Shown: positions 15,831 to 24,397, numbered from the stretch's first letter. The stretch is 31,399 nucleotides of DNA from CAZUVM01 sp964623885 (GCA_964623885.1 CAZUVM010000163.1:1-31399), one strand, 5' to 3'. Program-made: numbers and translations. The notes: generated from the sequence alone by a model not told the origin.

Positions 15831-16463
15831 ATGCCGATAAAAGTTGCCCTGGTTGAGGACGATGAAGGTATCCGCACAAGTCTGGCGGCCCTGATTCGAC
15901 GCGCTCCGGCGCTGCGGCTGGCCGGCGATTACCCGGACGCCGAAACCGCTCTGAAGGAAATCCCCCGCCGACTGCCGGACGTCGTGCTCATGGATATTAA
16001 TCTGCCCGGCTTGAACGGGGTCGAATGCGTTCGCCAACTGAAAGCGGCTACCCCGGAAGTGCAATTCCTCATGCTGACAGTGTACGAGGATAGCGATTCG
16101 CTGTTCAATTCCTTTCGTGCCGGCGCTAGCGGCTACCTGCTGAAGCGCACCGCCTCGGCTAAGCTCATAGAAGCCATTCGCGATGTCCATGCGGGCGGTT
16201 CGCCCATGACCCCGCAACTCGCGCGCCGGGTCGTGCAGTTCTTGTCGGGGCCAACCCAAAGCCAATCGGCCATCTCACGCCTTACGCCGGGCGAAAAGGA
16301 GTTCCTCGATCAACTCGCCAATGGCTACGCCTACAAGGAGATCGCCGAACGAATGAGCATCAGCATTGACACGGTCCGGAGCTACGTCCGGACCGTGTAT
16401 GAAAAACTGCACGTTCATTCCCGGACCGAGGCGGTAGTGAAGTACCTGCGCGGGGAGCCCTGA
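15831..16463 (+). CDS. NarL/LuxR-type response regulator (orphan)
   Basis: A 210-residue two-domain regulator. The receiver domain (about 1-120) has the acidic pair at D10/D11 in LVEDDEG, the phosphoacceptor Asp55 in VVLMDINLP, a Thr in LMLTVYED and the Lys in YLLKRT. The C-terminal LuxR helix-turn-helix spans about 148-205 (LTPGEKEFLDQLANGYAYKE, then IAERMSISIDTVRSYVR). ATG 15831 is preferred over the GTG at 15807. It should be phosphorylated by a histidine kinase and bind DNA as a dimer, but no kinase is next to it. The secreted CBM-repeat gene starts 120 bases downstream on the same strand, so that gene is a candidate target or co-transcribed partner. Confidence 0.9.
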   Translation: MPIKVALVEDDEGIRTSLAALIRRAPALRLAGDYPDAETALKEIPRRLPDVVLMDINLPGLNGVECVRQLKAATPEVQFLMLTVYEDSDSLFNSFRAGASGYLLKRTASAKLIEAIRDVHAGGSPMTPQLARRVVQFLSGPTQSQSAISRLTPGEKEFLDQLANGYAYKEIAERMSISIDTVRSYVRTVYEKLHVHSRTEAVVKYLRGEP

Positions 16464-16499
16464 CGCGCCGCCGTGAGCGGGTAACGCTCGCCGTCCGCC

Positions 16500-16519
16500 C
16501 ACCGCACAAACATGCGGTG
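16500..16519. repeat. CACCGCA/TGCGGTG hairpin, 6-nt loop
   Basis: A perfect 7-bp stem with loop CAAACA, between the response regulator and the CBM-repeat gene, preceded by a smaller GAGCG/CGCTC stem. It shares the 6-nt-loop design of the other palindromic units and is followed by CCAAAAGAAG, not by a T run. Confidence 0.55.
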
Positions 16520-16585
16520 CCCAAAAGAAGCGCAGGTTAATATAAATGGCGCGTAGTGATCCGAAAAACATCGCTAAGTGAACCT

Positions 16586-18346
16586 ATGAATCTCAAAAAC
16601 ACCCCCAAATCAATGCGGTATGCGCTCACCGCCGGTTTGATATTGTGCGGCGCTGCGGTGGCGACGGCCAATTCGTTAGTTAAGTTCCAGGTCGACATGG
16701 CCTGGTACCTAACTTACAATCTATTCGACCCCACCACCCAGACGATGTCCGTGGCCGGCACGTTTAATAACTGGACGCCCGCACCAATGACAAACGATCC
16801 GACCTCGGCTACTTCCAATATCTGGAGCACGACGATCGATATCCCAACCAACGGCGTATCGATTGGGTTTAAATATGTGATCGAGCCCAACGGGACATTT
16901 GAGAGCAGCCACAACCGGTGGCTATTGCTCCCGTCGACCAGCGGCGCCAGCGTGACCACGCCGGCTGCATATTATGGCGCCTATTCCGATCCCTTCACGA
17001 ACACTGTAACATTCCAGGTGGACCTGGCGCAGCAGATCAACACAGGCGCTTTTGTTCCCGGGAGCTCAGGCGTTTACGTGCCGGGCGGATTCAATGGCTG
17101 GTCCACCGGGGCAGCCGCGCTCATGACCAATGATCCCACCATTCTGCGAACGAACCAATTCGGCCTGGTAACCTCGAATGTATATGTCGCCACGTTCGAC
17201 ATCGGCGGAGCGCCCGGCCAGAATTTTGATTACAAGTTCTTTATTGATACAGGCGCCAATTGGGAAAGCCCGAATGGGGCTACTTCTGATAATCTGGACA
17301 ACAATAATCGTTTCATGAGCCTGACAACTACCTCCAATGCAACGGTGCGTTTGCCGATCATATTCTTCAATGACTTGCCCTATTCACCGGTTGCTACGAA
17401 TTACACGACCTTCCAGGTGGACATGACTGCGCAAATCATTAACGGAGGTTACAATCCGGCGAATGGCGACGTGGTGGAGTTGCGCGGGAATTTTAACAGT
17501 TGGGGAAATCAGCAAATTCTGTGCACCAATGACTTAACAGCCGCCAACACGAATATTTACAAAACCGTGGTGAGGCTGGTCGACGGGATTGGCGCAACCG
17601 AGCAGTACAAGTTCTGGGCGACCAATGAATCGAACGGCGGGTGGGAAACCATGGCCAACAACCGAACTATGAAGATCATTAGCGGCACCAACAATGTGCT
17701 GCCGGTGGTCTTCTTCAATAATGTTGATCCAGGTGACCTGCTGCCTGCGGATACACTGGTGACTTTCACGGTCAATATGACCAACGCAGTAGGAACCGAT
17801 GCGCATACGTTCGATCCCGCTGTGGATCAAGTCTTCATCAATGGCGTGCCGAATGGATTTACCGCATGGAATATCGGCTTGCCGATGTTGACCAACAATC
17901 CAGTAGGCAGCGAACTCTATTCAGTTCAGATCCTGGTGCCGAAGAACAGCCCCGTGGGGCAGATTTACAAGTACAGCATCAATGGTTCGGACAACGAAGG
18001 ACCGACAGGCGCCAACCACACACGGTATATCCGCTCCACTGCCACCGGGACCTATGAATTCCCGATGGATGTCTTCAGTTCGAGCCCGCCGGTCGAACCT
18101 TCGTTTGGCAACCTGACTGCCACTCACAGCACCGTAGGGCATGCGACGGTTTCGTTCCTCGGACGGCCCGGCGTTCATCTCCAAAGCGCTTCGAGCCTGA
18201 ACCCGCCGGTGGTTTGGCAGGAGCATCCAGAAACGGACGGCGCCAACTGGACAGGTACCCTTAACCCGTCCAGCAATGGTTCGGTCACGGCGACCAACGT
18301 ATCGACCGCCAACGGACAATCGTTCTTCCGCTTACTCAAGCAGTAA
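16586..18346 (+). CDS. Secreted protein of four CBM-like beta-sandwich repeats
   Basis: A 586-residue protein with an N-terminal signal peptide (YALTAGLILCGAAVATANS, about 12-30) and four related modules of about 105-130 residues. Each opens with an F-x-V-[DN]-M/L strand (VKFQVDM, VTFQVDL, TTFQVDM, VTFTVNM) and carries a G-x-F-N-x-W/G-F-x-x-W segment: AGTFNNWTP, PGGFNGWST, RGNFNSWGN, NGFTAWN. This is the signature of CBM48/CBM20-like alpha-glucan-binding sandwiches. The last 80 residues (FGNLTATHS ... QSFFRLLK) form a separate C-terminal region like those of many secreted Verrucomicrobiota proteins. There is no catalytic domain. It is probably extracytoplasmic and glucan- or surface-binding, but the ligand is inferred. 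ATG 16586 is chosen; an ATG at 16613 also leaves a signal peptide. Confidence 0.8.
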   Translation: MNLKNTPKSMRYALTAGLILCGAAVATANSLVKFQVDMAWYLTYNLFDPTTQTMSVAGTFNNWTPAPMTNDPTSATSNIWSTTIDIPTNGVSIGFKYVIEPNGTFESSHNRWLLLPSTSGASVTTPAAYYGAYSDPFTNTVTFQVDLAQQINTGAFVPGSSGVYVPGGFNGWSTGAAALMTNDPTILRTNQFGLVTSNVYVATFDIGGAPGQNFDYKFFIDTGANWESPNGATSDNLDNNNRFMSLTTTSNATVRLPIIFFNDLPYSPVATNYTTFQVDMTAQIINGGYNPANGDVVELRGNFNSWGNQQILCTNDLTAANTNIYKTVVRLVDGIGATEQYKFWATNESNGGWETMANNRTMKIISGTNNVLPVVFFNNVDPGDLLPADTLVTFTVNMTNAVGTDAHTFDPAVDQVFINGVPNGFTAWNIGLPMLTNNPVGSELYSVQILVPKNSPVGQIYKYSINGSDNEGPTGANHTRYIRSTATGTYEFPMDVFSSSPPVEPSFGNLTATHSTVGHATVSFLGRPGVHLQSASSLNPPVVWQEHPETDGANWTGTLNPSSNGSVTATNVSTANGQSFFRLLKQ

Positions 18347-18379
18347 ACCCGCCGGAATACTGCTTGCACAAAACCGCCT

Positions 18380-18423
18380 GGCCCGGGCCGCGCGCCGTTC
18401 GCATGTCCCGGGCCGGGCCTTTT
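18380..18423 (+). terminator. Probable intrinsic terminator after the CBM-repeat gene
   Basis: GGCCCGG (18380-18386) pairs with CCGGGCC (18413-18419), immediately followed by TTTT. The loop is long (26 nt), and an alternative GGCCCGGG/CCCGGGCC pairing exists. It sits between convergent genes. Confidence 0.5.
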
Positions 18424-18480
18424 CATGGATAGAAGTTCGGAGGCCAGGCTCGAACGCGGAAGCTGGTATGTTTGGAGCGC

Positions 18481-20787
18481 TTATTGCCGTGTGCTGCGAA
18501 GCGCGTTGACTTGCGCCAGATAATTGGGCGCCTGTTGATTAGCCGGATCCAGGCGCAGGGCTTCTTCGAATTCCTTGGCCGCCGAATCCCATTGTCTCTC
18601 TTTCATCAGGGCCACGCCTAGATTCAAATGAGCCGGAGCAAATCCGGGCTGGAGTTGAACGGCTTGTTCGAGTTCCCGTTTTGCTTCAGCAATGTTTCCT
18701 TGCAACCCGAGTTGCCCTCCCAACTCAAAGTGAGCCTGCCAAAAGCCAGGATTGATGCGCAGCGCCCGGCGATAGCGCTCCACCGCTTCGGATCGGTGAT
18801 TTGATTTCGAGAGCGCGATGCCCGATTGAAACCAGGCCTCGACATCGAGCGGTTGCAGTGCAAGCGCATGTTCGAACTGCTTTAGCGCAAGTTGGTACTG
18901 ACCCTGATTGGAGTAGACCTTGCCCAATTCCGTCCAGGCATCGTTCAGGAACGGTCGGAGGCGCGAGGCTTCGAGCAGAGCCGCCTCCGCCTCTGCCGGC
19001 TTGTTAAGTTGAGCGAGAAGTTCGCCGACCCTGAAGTTGGCCAGGTAATCCTCCGGAACAAGTTCCCGAACGCGTTGCCATTGAGCGGTCGCGCCCGCGA
19101 TGTCTCCGCCCGCGGCCAAAAAACTGCCAAAACTTTCGTATAAACAATAGTCGTCGGGCGAACGCTTGATAGCTTCCCGATAAATTTGGCGAGCCGCGGC
19201 AGAGCCCGCGGGATCCATGGCGTGCCGCAGGTTTGCTTCCCAACGGCGCAGGGTTTCAAGGCGTTCAGAATTGTTGGACTGACCGCTCAGCGGTGGTTGC
19301 TCCATCCGGTGCTGGATGTCTTTAACGACGATCAGCCGGTTCCAGTCGGTCAGTCCAAGGTGTCGTTCGCAGAGAGCTTGCGATGCCCATGATTCGGTGG
19401 CGTTTTGAGTGAATCGCGACGGCAGCAGCGCCGACACCTGCTCGGCCCAAAGTCGCGCCAGCCGATAACTGCCATCGAAATTAAAGTGCACATGCTCGTA
19501 AAAGGTTTCCTGGCCGGGAACCCCGGCCATATTGTTGGTGACGAGCAAACGGGCGGAGTCCAAAAAACGCATGTTAGTTCCACCAACATCGCTGGCTGCC
19601 TGCCTAATAATTGTGTTGAGTCGCGAGTCGGTGCGAAAGGGCAGGGCGTCCAGATCGCAGGCGTTTTGAAAATGATCCCGGGCGCTGCCGTCACCCAACC
19701 GCGCCTCGCAGCCACCCAACCGGAATTCGGCTTCGGCAAATTGCGTATTCAACGCCGAGGCTCGCCCGTAAGCCAATGCAGCTTCGGCGAATTTCCCATC
19801 GGTCTCAAGCGCGCGGCCCTGGTCGAACCACCGCTGGAATTGCGTTCGTGTCTCGGCTGGGAGATTCGTATCAACAAACGACGCGAACGGCGGACAATCC
19901 TTCAGATTCACCGCTACCGTATTCAGAAGGATATTTGCCCCGCTCGCCCGGCCGGCAGCGAGGATGTCACGGAGGTTCCGATCGAAGTTGCGATAGACCT
20001 TGTTTCTTGCAACACCGCCTGGTGCCACGCGGTTCGCGACGAACATTTGCATGCCTCCCCAGGTAGTTAGATTTTCTGGGCGGGAACGCATTTTGCGCGT
20101 AATCGCTGTCAACAATTGACCCACACGTGTCTTTTGAATGGCGAGGCTGAGCCGCACGAATGCCATGAGCGGTGCTTTCGGGCCGAACACGGTCGCCGCA
20201 CCGAAAGGTCCGACCATTTCATTGTTGCCCATGTAAATGATCCAGAGATCTCCCGCCTGGGCAGCGCATTCGCGAGCGATAGGCAATATCACGTGCGAGT
20301 TAATGGCGGTGAAGGCCACGTTCACGATCTCAAAATGCACCTCTGGAAAGCGTTCGCGCAGCAGCATCTCCAAATAGCGGCCTGCTCCGAAAGCCGGCTC
20401 GGGATCGCCCATTGCCGCCGACTCACCTAAGATAAATATGCGATAAGTGCCGGGAGCCTTGTGCGGTTCCATTCGAATTGGGTTGGGCACGCGCGCCAGC
20501 TCCGAGGGAAAAAAGCGGTAACTGAAACTATCATTCTCGATCAAATATTCGTGCCCGCCTATCTGCATCGGCTTGAACAGCACCGTGGAATAACCAAATC
20601 CAGCCAGTCGCAGAGCTCCTTCCAATCCCCCCAGAAGTACACACGGCGCCAGTAATACTGTGAAGATCCGAAACGCCCATCGACGCACGGGCGGAATACT
20701 CCGAGTCTGCGACTCGTTTGGTGCGGCCGATGGCGGTCGGGAACCTGGGCTGCTTGAACGCCTGGACTGTTTCTTCAAGGCGGCCAC
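18481..20787 (-). CDS. Membrane-anchored SGNH-hydrolase-like protein with TPRs
   Basis: A 768-residue protein with a basic Ser/Pro-rich N-terminus, one transmembrane helix (about 37-57), an SGNH-like domain (about 114-450) and a C-terminal array of about six TPRs (about 545-765). SGNH landmarks are IFILGESAAMG (block I, GES in place of GDS, 118-126), YMGNNE (block III-like Asn, 185-190) and EHVHFNFDGSY (431-441, a candidate catalytic His region). About 60 residues of TPR-like helices (about 315-375) seem to be inserted within the SGNH part. The SGNH fold suggests acyl-ester chemistry on an exported glycan or protein, but the altered catalytic block makes activity uncertain. It starts with GTG, and the exact start is unsure. 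Confidence 0.8.
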   Translation of the reverse strand: MAALKKQSRRSSSPGSRPPSAAPNESQTRSIPPVRRWAFRIFTVLLAPCVLLGGLEGALRLAGFGYSTVLFKPMQIGGHEYLIENDSFSYRFFPSELARVPNPIRMEPHKAPGTYRIFILGESAAMGDPEPAFGAGRYLEMLLRERFPEVHFEIVNVAFTAINSHVILPIARECAAQAGDLWIIYMGNNEMVGPFGAATVFGPKAPLMAFVRLSLAIQKTRVGQLLTAITRKMRSRPENLTTWGGMQMFVANRVAPGGVARNKVYRNFDRNLRDILAAGRASGANILLNTVAVNLKDCPPFASFVDTNLPAETRTQFQRWFDQGRALETDGKFAEAALAYGRASALNTQFAEAEFRLGGCEARLGDGSARDHFQNACDLDALPFRTDSRLNTIIRQAASDVGGTNMRFLDSARLLVTNNMAGVPGQETFYEHVHFNFDGSYRLARLWAEQVSALLPSRFTQNATESWASQALCERHLGLTDWNRLIVVKDIQHRMEQPPLSGQSNNSERLETLRRWEANLRHAMDPAGSAAARQIYREAIKRSPDDYCLYESFGSFLAAGGDIAGATAQWQRVRELVPEDYLANFRVGELLAQLNKPAEAEAALLEASRLRPFLNDAWTELGKVYSNQGQYQLALKQFEHALALQPLDVEAWFQSGIALSKSNHRSEAVERYRRALRINPGFWQAHFELGGQLGLQGNIAEAKRELEQAVQLQPGFAPAHLNLGVALMKERQWDSAAKEFEEALRLDPANQQAPNYLAQVNALRSTRQ

Positions 20788-20934
20788 ATTAGCACGGCCA
20801 TGCCTCCCAACACAATCTGCGCCTGGTCCGCCGCATCGACATTACGGGCAGCGCGGGCATCCCGTCGGCGTCTTTAGTCAAATTGTATTGCTGTGCCACT
20901 GCTGGCCAGTCATCCTCACGCCTCGCAATTTCAG

Positions 20935-21333
20935 ATGTTGGACGCGCTCTGGATCTTCATTGGTGGCGGCCTCGGTAGCCTGGCTCGCTGGGGCCTTTCC
21001 GGTTGGTTGGCCCATGCGGTAGGTGAGAAATTCCCCTGGGGCACGATCGTGGTCAATATTACCGGTTGTTTCATCATCGGAGCATTTGCCACGGCTACAG
21101 GAACCGAGGGCCGGTGGCTGGCCTCCGCATCCTTTCGCCAGTTCTTCATGTGGGGCATCTGCGGTGGATACACAACCTTCTCCTCATTTAGTCTTCAGAC
21201 GCTTAGCCTGGCAGAGGACGGGCAATGGTTCCGCGCGGCCGCCAATATCGTGCTCTCGGTTGTGCTTTGCCTTATAAGTGTCTGGCTGGGCCACATCCTG
21301 GCCTTGGGTCTCAATTCCTTGAAAGGACATTGA
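20935..21333 (+). CDS. crcB: CrcB/Fluc fluoride exporter
   Basis: A 132-residue four-helix membrane protein of the fluoride channel family, which as a dual-topology dimer lets F- out of the cytoplasm. Signatures are GGGLGSLARWGLSG at 9-22, the conserved Asn in VVNITGCFIIGAF (about 39-51), and GGYTTFSSFSLQT (about 78-90), which is the family's GGxTTFSTF motif. ATG 20935 is chosen over the GTG at 20893 because it removes a non-conserved tail. One base separates its stop from the downstream DUF190 gene's ATG, so the pair is translationally coupled. I found no fluoride riboswitch upstream. Confidence 0.92.
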   Translation: MLDALWIFIGGGLGSLARWGLSGWLAHAVGEKFPWGTIVVNITGCFIIGAFATATGTEGRWLASASFRQFFMWGICGGYTTFSSFSLQTLSLAEDGQWFRAAANIVLSVVLCLISVWLGHILALGLNSLKGH

Positions 21334-21334
21334 T

Positions 21335-21682
21335 ATGCACTTGCCTCATGATGCCATGCTCCTGCGGATATTTATCGGCGAGAGCGATCGCTGGCAGCAC
21401 CAGCCTCTCTATGAGGCCATCGTTCTGAAAGCCCGGGAACTGCACCTGGCCGGCGCCACTGTTCTGCGCGGGCCTATGGGCTTCGGCAAGTCCAGCCGGC
21501 TTCATACCGCTAAAATCCTGCGGCTTTCCATGGACCTGCCTCTGGTCATTGAAATCGTCGATTCGGAAGAGAAACTGAATGCTTTTCTGCCCGTGCTCGA
21601 CCCAATGATGCAGGGCGGCCTGATTACACTGGAAAAAGTTCGTGTGATCGATTACCGCGCCGGCCAGGTCGCCGACACTTAA
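21335..21682 (+). CDS. DUF190 family protein (CrcB partner)
   Basis: A 115-residue protein of the DUF190 family, which is commonly encoded beside crcB and thought to have a PII-like ferredoxin fold. LLRIFIGESDRW is the family start, followed by ARELHLAGATVLRGPMGFG and the segment SMDLPLVIEIVDSEEKLNAF. The ATG at 21335 follows GAAAGGACATTGAT, a fair ribosome-binding site; ATG 21356 is the alternative. Its molecular role in fluoride resistance is not established. rnpB begins about 50 bases after its stop. Confidence 0.9.
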   Translation: MHLPHDAMLLRIFIGESDRWQHQPLYEAIVLKARELHLAGATVLRGPMGFGKSSRLHTAKILRLSMDLPLVIEIVDSEEKLNAFLPVLDPMMQGGLITLEKVRVIDYRAGQVADT

Positions 21683-21693
21683 TAACGGCCCGG

Positions 21694-21722
21694 TTGCGCG
21701 ATGCTGCCGATGTGAGTATATT
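21694..21722 (+). promoter_or_regulatory. Predicted sigma-70 promoter for rnpB
   Basis: -35 TTGCGC (21694-21699), 17-bp spacer, -10 TATATT (21717-21722, five of six consensus bases). The expected start point is about 21729, a few bases before the P1 helix of the RNase P RNA, which fits well. Confidence 0.65.
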
Positions 21723-21734
21723 CTGCGCGATTTT

Positions 21735-22144
21735 GGAAGGGCGGAGGATCGCTTCCTCGGAGCAATTCGAGGAGGAGGAAAGTCCGAACACCAAAGGGCG
21801 CGATGCCGTGTAACCGCGATTTTAATCGTGGATACACACGGGCGGTGATACCGCGAGGTGTCCCGACGGAAAGTGCCACAGAAAATATACCGCCGGTCGA
21901 ACTCTCACGGGTTTTATCGGTAAGGGTGAAAAGGCGGGGTAAGAGCCCGCCGCTCGGAGCGTAAGCAACGAGGCACGGAAAACCCCATCGGGTGCAAGGC
22001 CAAATAGGGGACCGCGGAGCGGCCCGCTCCCAGTCCGGGCAGAATTTATTTCTGCGCCGGATCAGGTCCCGGGTACTGGCTGCTAAGACAAATGATCCTC
22101 TCCCCCTTTATTGGGGCAGACAAAACTCGGCTTACAGCCCTTCC
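21735..22144 (+). ncRNA. rnpB: RNase P RNA (bacterial type A)
   Basis: The catalytic RNA of RNase P, which trims 5' leaders from tRNA precursors. The P1 helix is visible as GGAAGGGC at 21735-21742 pairing with GCCCTTCC at 22137-22144. The universally conserved block GAGGAAAGTCCG is just after the first hairpin (about 21773-21784), ACAGAAA is about 21879-21885, and the 3' signature is AGACAAATGATC ... CGGCTTACAG before P1 closes. At about 410 nt it has the usual size for type A. The ends are set by P1 and may be a few bases out. Confidence 0.95.
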
Positions 22145-22166
22145 AGGATCATCTCGGTGGCCGAAT

Positions 22167-22197
22167 GGTCAGGGGCAGCCATAAGCTGTCCCTGACC
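22167..22197. terminator. Hairpin downstream of rnpB
   Basis: GGTCAGGGGCA (22167-22177) pairs with TGTCCCTGACC (22187-22197), including one G-T pair, and the stem extends inward by GC/GC over a CATAA loop. It has no T run afterwards, so termination or 3'-end protection is only a possibility. Confidence 0.45.
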
Positions 22198-22270
22198 GCC
22201 TTAGAGGATCTCGAATTCCTGGATACAAGGATCTCAGGCTTGAAGATTCGGCTAACCTCTTGATGAATTT

Positions 22271-22669
22271 CTACTCTTCGGCACTGCCGCTTATAGGCTC
22301 GCGGATGGCTTTGGCCGGCCTTGGTGCCGACGCCTTCTGGTACGGCGAATGCAGGTTGAAATATATCCCGCACAGCGGCCTGGCAGTCTCGTTCTGGCTG
22401 AGAATCACTGTGACTTGCCGATCCAGTGCGATGCCATGCCGTAGCTGCGGACCGCGACTGTCGTACGCCTTGATTGCCTTTTCCAACAAGCGAATCAGGG
22501 AAGCGTGAAATTCTTCCGGCGTTTTATCCAGGCAAACGACATGTTTATCGTAAGCCTTCATTGCCTCGGAGATTTCCTGTCGGAATGTTTCGGCAGTCAC
22601 GCCTCTAGCATAAAAGATGGCGCGAAAAAGGGAAGGCAAAAGTTGACGGTACTTCGAAAAGCGGCGCAT
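22271..22669 (-). CDS. Hypothetical protein after the PP2C gene
   Basis: A 132-residue basic soluble protein (MRRFSKYRQLLPSLFRAIFY...), a GTG five codons upstream being the alternative start. It has helical segments (VTAETFRQEISEAMKAYDKH, SLIRLLEKAIKAYDS) followed by a beta-like segment (DRQVTVILSQNETARPLCGI). I do not recognise a family, but the composition is protein-like and it continues the minus-strand exopolysaccharide operon 33 bases after the phosphatase stop. Co-transcription with the phosphatase suggests a related role, which is inference only. Confidence 0.6.
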   Translation of the reverse strand: MRRFSKYRQLLPSLFRAIFYARGVTAETFRQEISEAMKAYDKHVVCLDKTPEEFHASLIRLLEKAIKAYDSRGPQLRHGIALDRQVTVILSQNETARPLCGIYFNLHSPYQKASAPRPAKAIREPISGSAEE

Positions 22670-22702
22670 CTTCAGCGCCAGCACCGGACGCGAAGGGCGC
22701 GC

Positions 22703-23542
22703 CTAGCTGGCGAGGCACAACGCGTCGGAAGGACGCAGCACAACGTCCAGCGTGCTTGCTTCGGTCAGGACGACAAATGTTTGGTCGTCGCTCACCGGAG
22801 CGCTGCCGCGAAATGAATCCAACTCGGTCACCAAAGTATCTTTGATTTCGTCCGCCACCAGGTTGTGGTGGACCGCCAGGAGGATCAACGATTCCAGTCG
22901 TTCCTGGCCGAAGCGGCGGCCGTTTTCATCTTGCGCCTCCGTAACGCCGTCAGTGTAGAGGAGCATGCCGGCTTTCGAATCAAGCCGCGTCCGAACCTCG
23001 GGGAAAATTCCATCGGGTTCAACACCCAGAGGCAGGCCCGTCGATTTCACCAATTTTGTTCCAGCTTCGGGCTCCACCACCAGCAGAGGACAGTGACCCG
23101 CACCTGCCACCCGCAATTCCCTCCGGCGCAGATCCGCCAATACGATTTGCGCCGTGATGAACGTGTCCACTTCAGACAGCTCCGGAAATAACAACCGGTT
23201 CAACTTGGCCAGCAGTTCACCGGGACCTGCGCTATGCTCCTTTAACGAACGCAAGAGCGGGCCCAAGCCTGTGGCCAAGAGAGCGGCGGGCACGCCTTTA
23301 CCCATCACATCCGCAATTGCCAGCCACCAAAGCCCGTCCCCCGCCTGGCTAACCTCGAAGAAATCTCCGCCAATCGCGTGCGCGCTCCGGCAGAAACTTG
23401 CGACGCTGAAACCATCCGGTGCGGAGATTTTAGTTTGCAGGAAGGATCGCTGTATGAACGCAGCCGTTTCCAGCTCCGTTTGAGTCCGGGTGCTCAGGGT
23501 CTCCAAGTCAATCGGTGCGATACGGTCCATTGTCACGCTCAT
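22703..23542 (-). CDS. SpoIIE/RsbU-type PP2C serine phosphatase
   Basis: A 279-residue phosphatase of the SpoIIE subgroup of PP2C. In known systems these dephosphorylate anti-anti-sigma factors in partner-switching cascades. Metal-binding residues are visible: D60 in IGGDFFEV, D78 in IADVMGKGVPAAL, LLYTDGVTEAQD near 195-206 and DDQTFVVL near 254-261. A short N-terminal helix (about 15-35, ETAAFIQRSFL) precedes the catalytic domain, as in RsbU-like proteins, and no sensor domain is present. It starts 4 bases after the stop of the beta-helix gene, so it is part of the exopolysaccharide operon. No STAS or anti-sigma gene is in the window. Confidence 0.9.
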   Translation of the reverse strand: MSVTMDRIAPIDLETLSTRTQTELETAAFIQRSFLQTKISAPDGFSVASFCRSAHAIGGDFFEVSQAGDGLWWLAIADVMGKGVPAALLATGLGPLLRSLKEHSAGPGELLAKLNRLLFPELSEVDTFITAQIVLADLRRRELRVAGAGHCPLLVVEPEAGTKLVKSTGLPLGVEPDGIFPEVRTRLDSKAGMLLYTDGVTEAQDENGRRFGQERLESLILLAVHHNLVADEIKDTLVTELDSFRGSAPVSDDQTFVVLTEASTLDVVLRPSDALCLAS

Positions 23543-23545
23543 TAT

Positions 23546-24397
23546 TTAGCCCCCTTTGTGCAGTAGCAGGTGTTTCCAGGCCAGGAACGCCTCCTCTTTG
23601 TTTTTTGCGTACTGATGCGCCACCCGCGCCAGCCACCCGCGCGTCCGATACCGTTTCGGTGGCCGCAAGGCGCATAACAAAAACGCGTCTGGCACCAGCG
23701 TTACAGATCCCAGCTTCCAATTTACCAGTTGCGGGCCCCAGGCGAACGAATTTGACAGTCGCGCCAACGAACCCACAAACGTATCTGGCCCGATTACGCT
23801 ATCCACTATCTCGACCCCCGGCTCGATGAATGACCCATCCTCGATGACAGTTCCCGGACCCAACACGGCGCGTGGTCCAACAAACACACGGTCACCTATC
23901 CAACACGGCGCGTGCAGTTGCGCCTCGGAAGAGACATGGGAATGCGATCCCACCCAGACTCCGGGTTGCACCCTCTTTGCGCCCACCCGGTCGGGTGTGA
24001 TAGCAAACGGCATCCATTCGCGTATGCGAGCAAAACAGTCGTGGTAGCTCGAAAACAGCGGCAGGGTAGTTCCAGGGAAACGGTCGATGAGCTCGATCCT
24101 CGTGTCCCCATGGTCCGAGCCGTACTTCAATCGCGCTTCTGCCGGAGTCAACTCGCGCGATTCAACCACGACCTTGGCATTTAACCCCCATCGCGTTCCT
24201 TCGTCTACCACACACTCCAACATCTCGGGCCGATCGTGTGCCAACAGCAAAACCTCGCCGCGCTGCGATCGTGAAAGCCACGACAACCAATACTCTACTA
24301 AGCTCTGGCCCAGGAATGGCGTCAACGCCAGCGGAGCGGTTTGTGAGAGCAAAGGGATAGCCGCTCTGGGCGAGGGGCAGATCAATACGTTTTTCAT
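23546..24397 (-). CDS. Nucleotidyltransferase-like protein with left-handed beta-helix
   Basis: A 283-residue protein. Residues 1-130 resemble a sugar-nucleotide pyrophosphorylase fold (MKNVLICPSPRAAIPLLSQ, FLGQSLVEYWLSWL, EVLLLAHDRPEML), but the usual GGxGTR nucleotide loop is not evident. Residues about 146-235 carry hexapeptide repeats (VWVGSHSHVSSEAQ, WIGDRVFVGPRAVLGPGTVI), giving a left-handed parallel beta-helix as in GlmU or MPG1-type enzymes. It probably serves nucleotide-sugar supply or acts as a non-catalytic relative. Its ATG shares a base with the sugar-transferase stop (TGATG), so it is translationally coupled; a longer frame to 24475 is unlikely. Confidence 0.8.
   Translation of the reverse strand: MKNVLICPSPRAAIPLLSQTAPLALTPFLGQSLVEYWLSWLSRSQRGEVLLLAHDRPEMLECVVDEGTRWGLNAKVVVESRELTPAEARLKYGSDHGDTRIELIDRFPGTTLPLFSSYHDCFARIREWMPFAITPDRVGAKRVQPGVWVGSHSHVSSEAQLHAPCWIGDRVFVGPRAVLGPGTVIEDGSFIEPGVEIVDSVIGPDTFVGSLARLSNSFAWGPQLVNWKLGSVTLVPDAFLLCALRPPKRYRTRGWLARVAHQYAKNKEEAFLAWKHLLLHKGG

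Noticed and set aside
20788..20934. Fluoride riboswitch expected upstream of crcB
   Set aside because: The conserved crcB-motif blocks could not be found in the 147 bases before the start.
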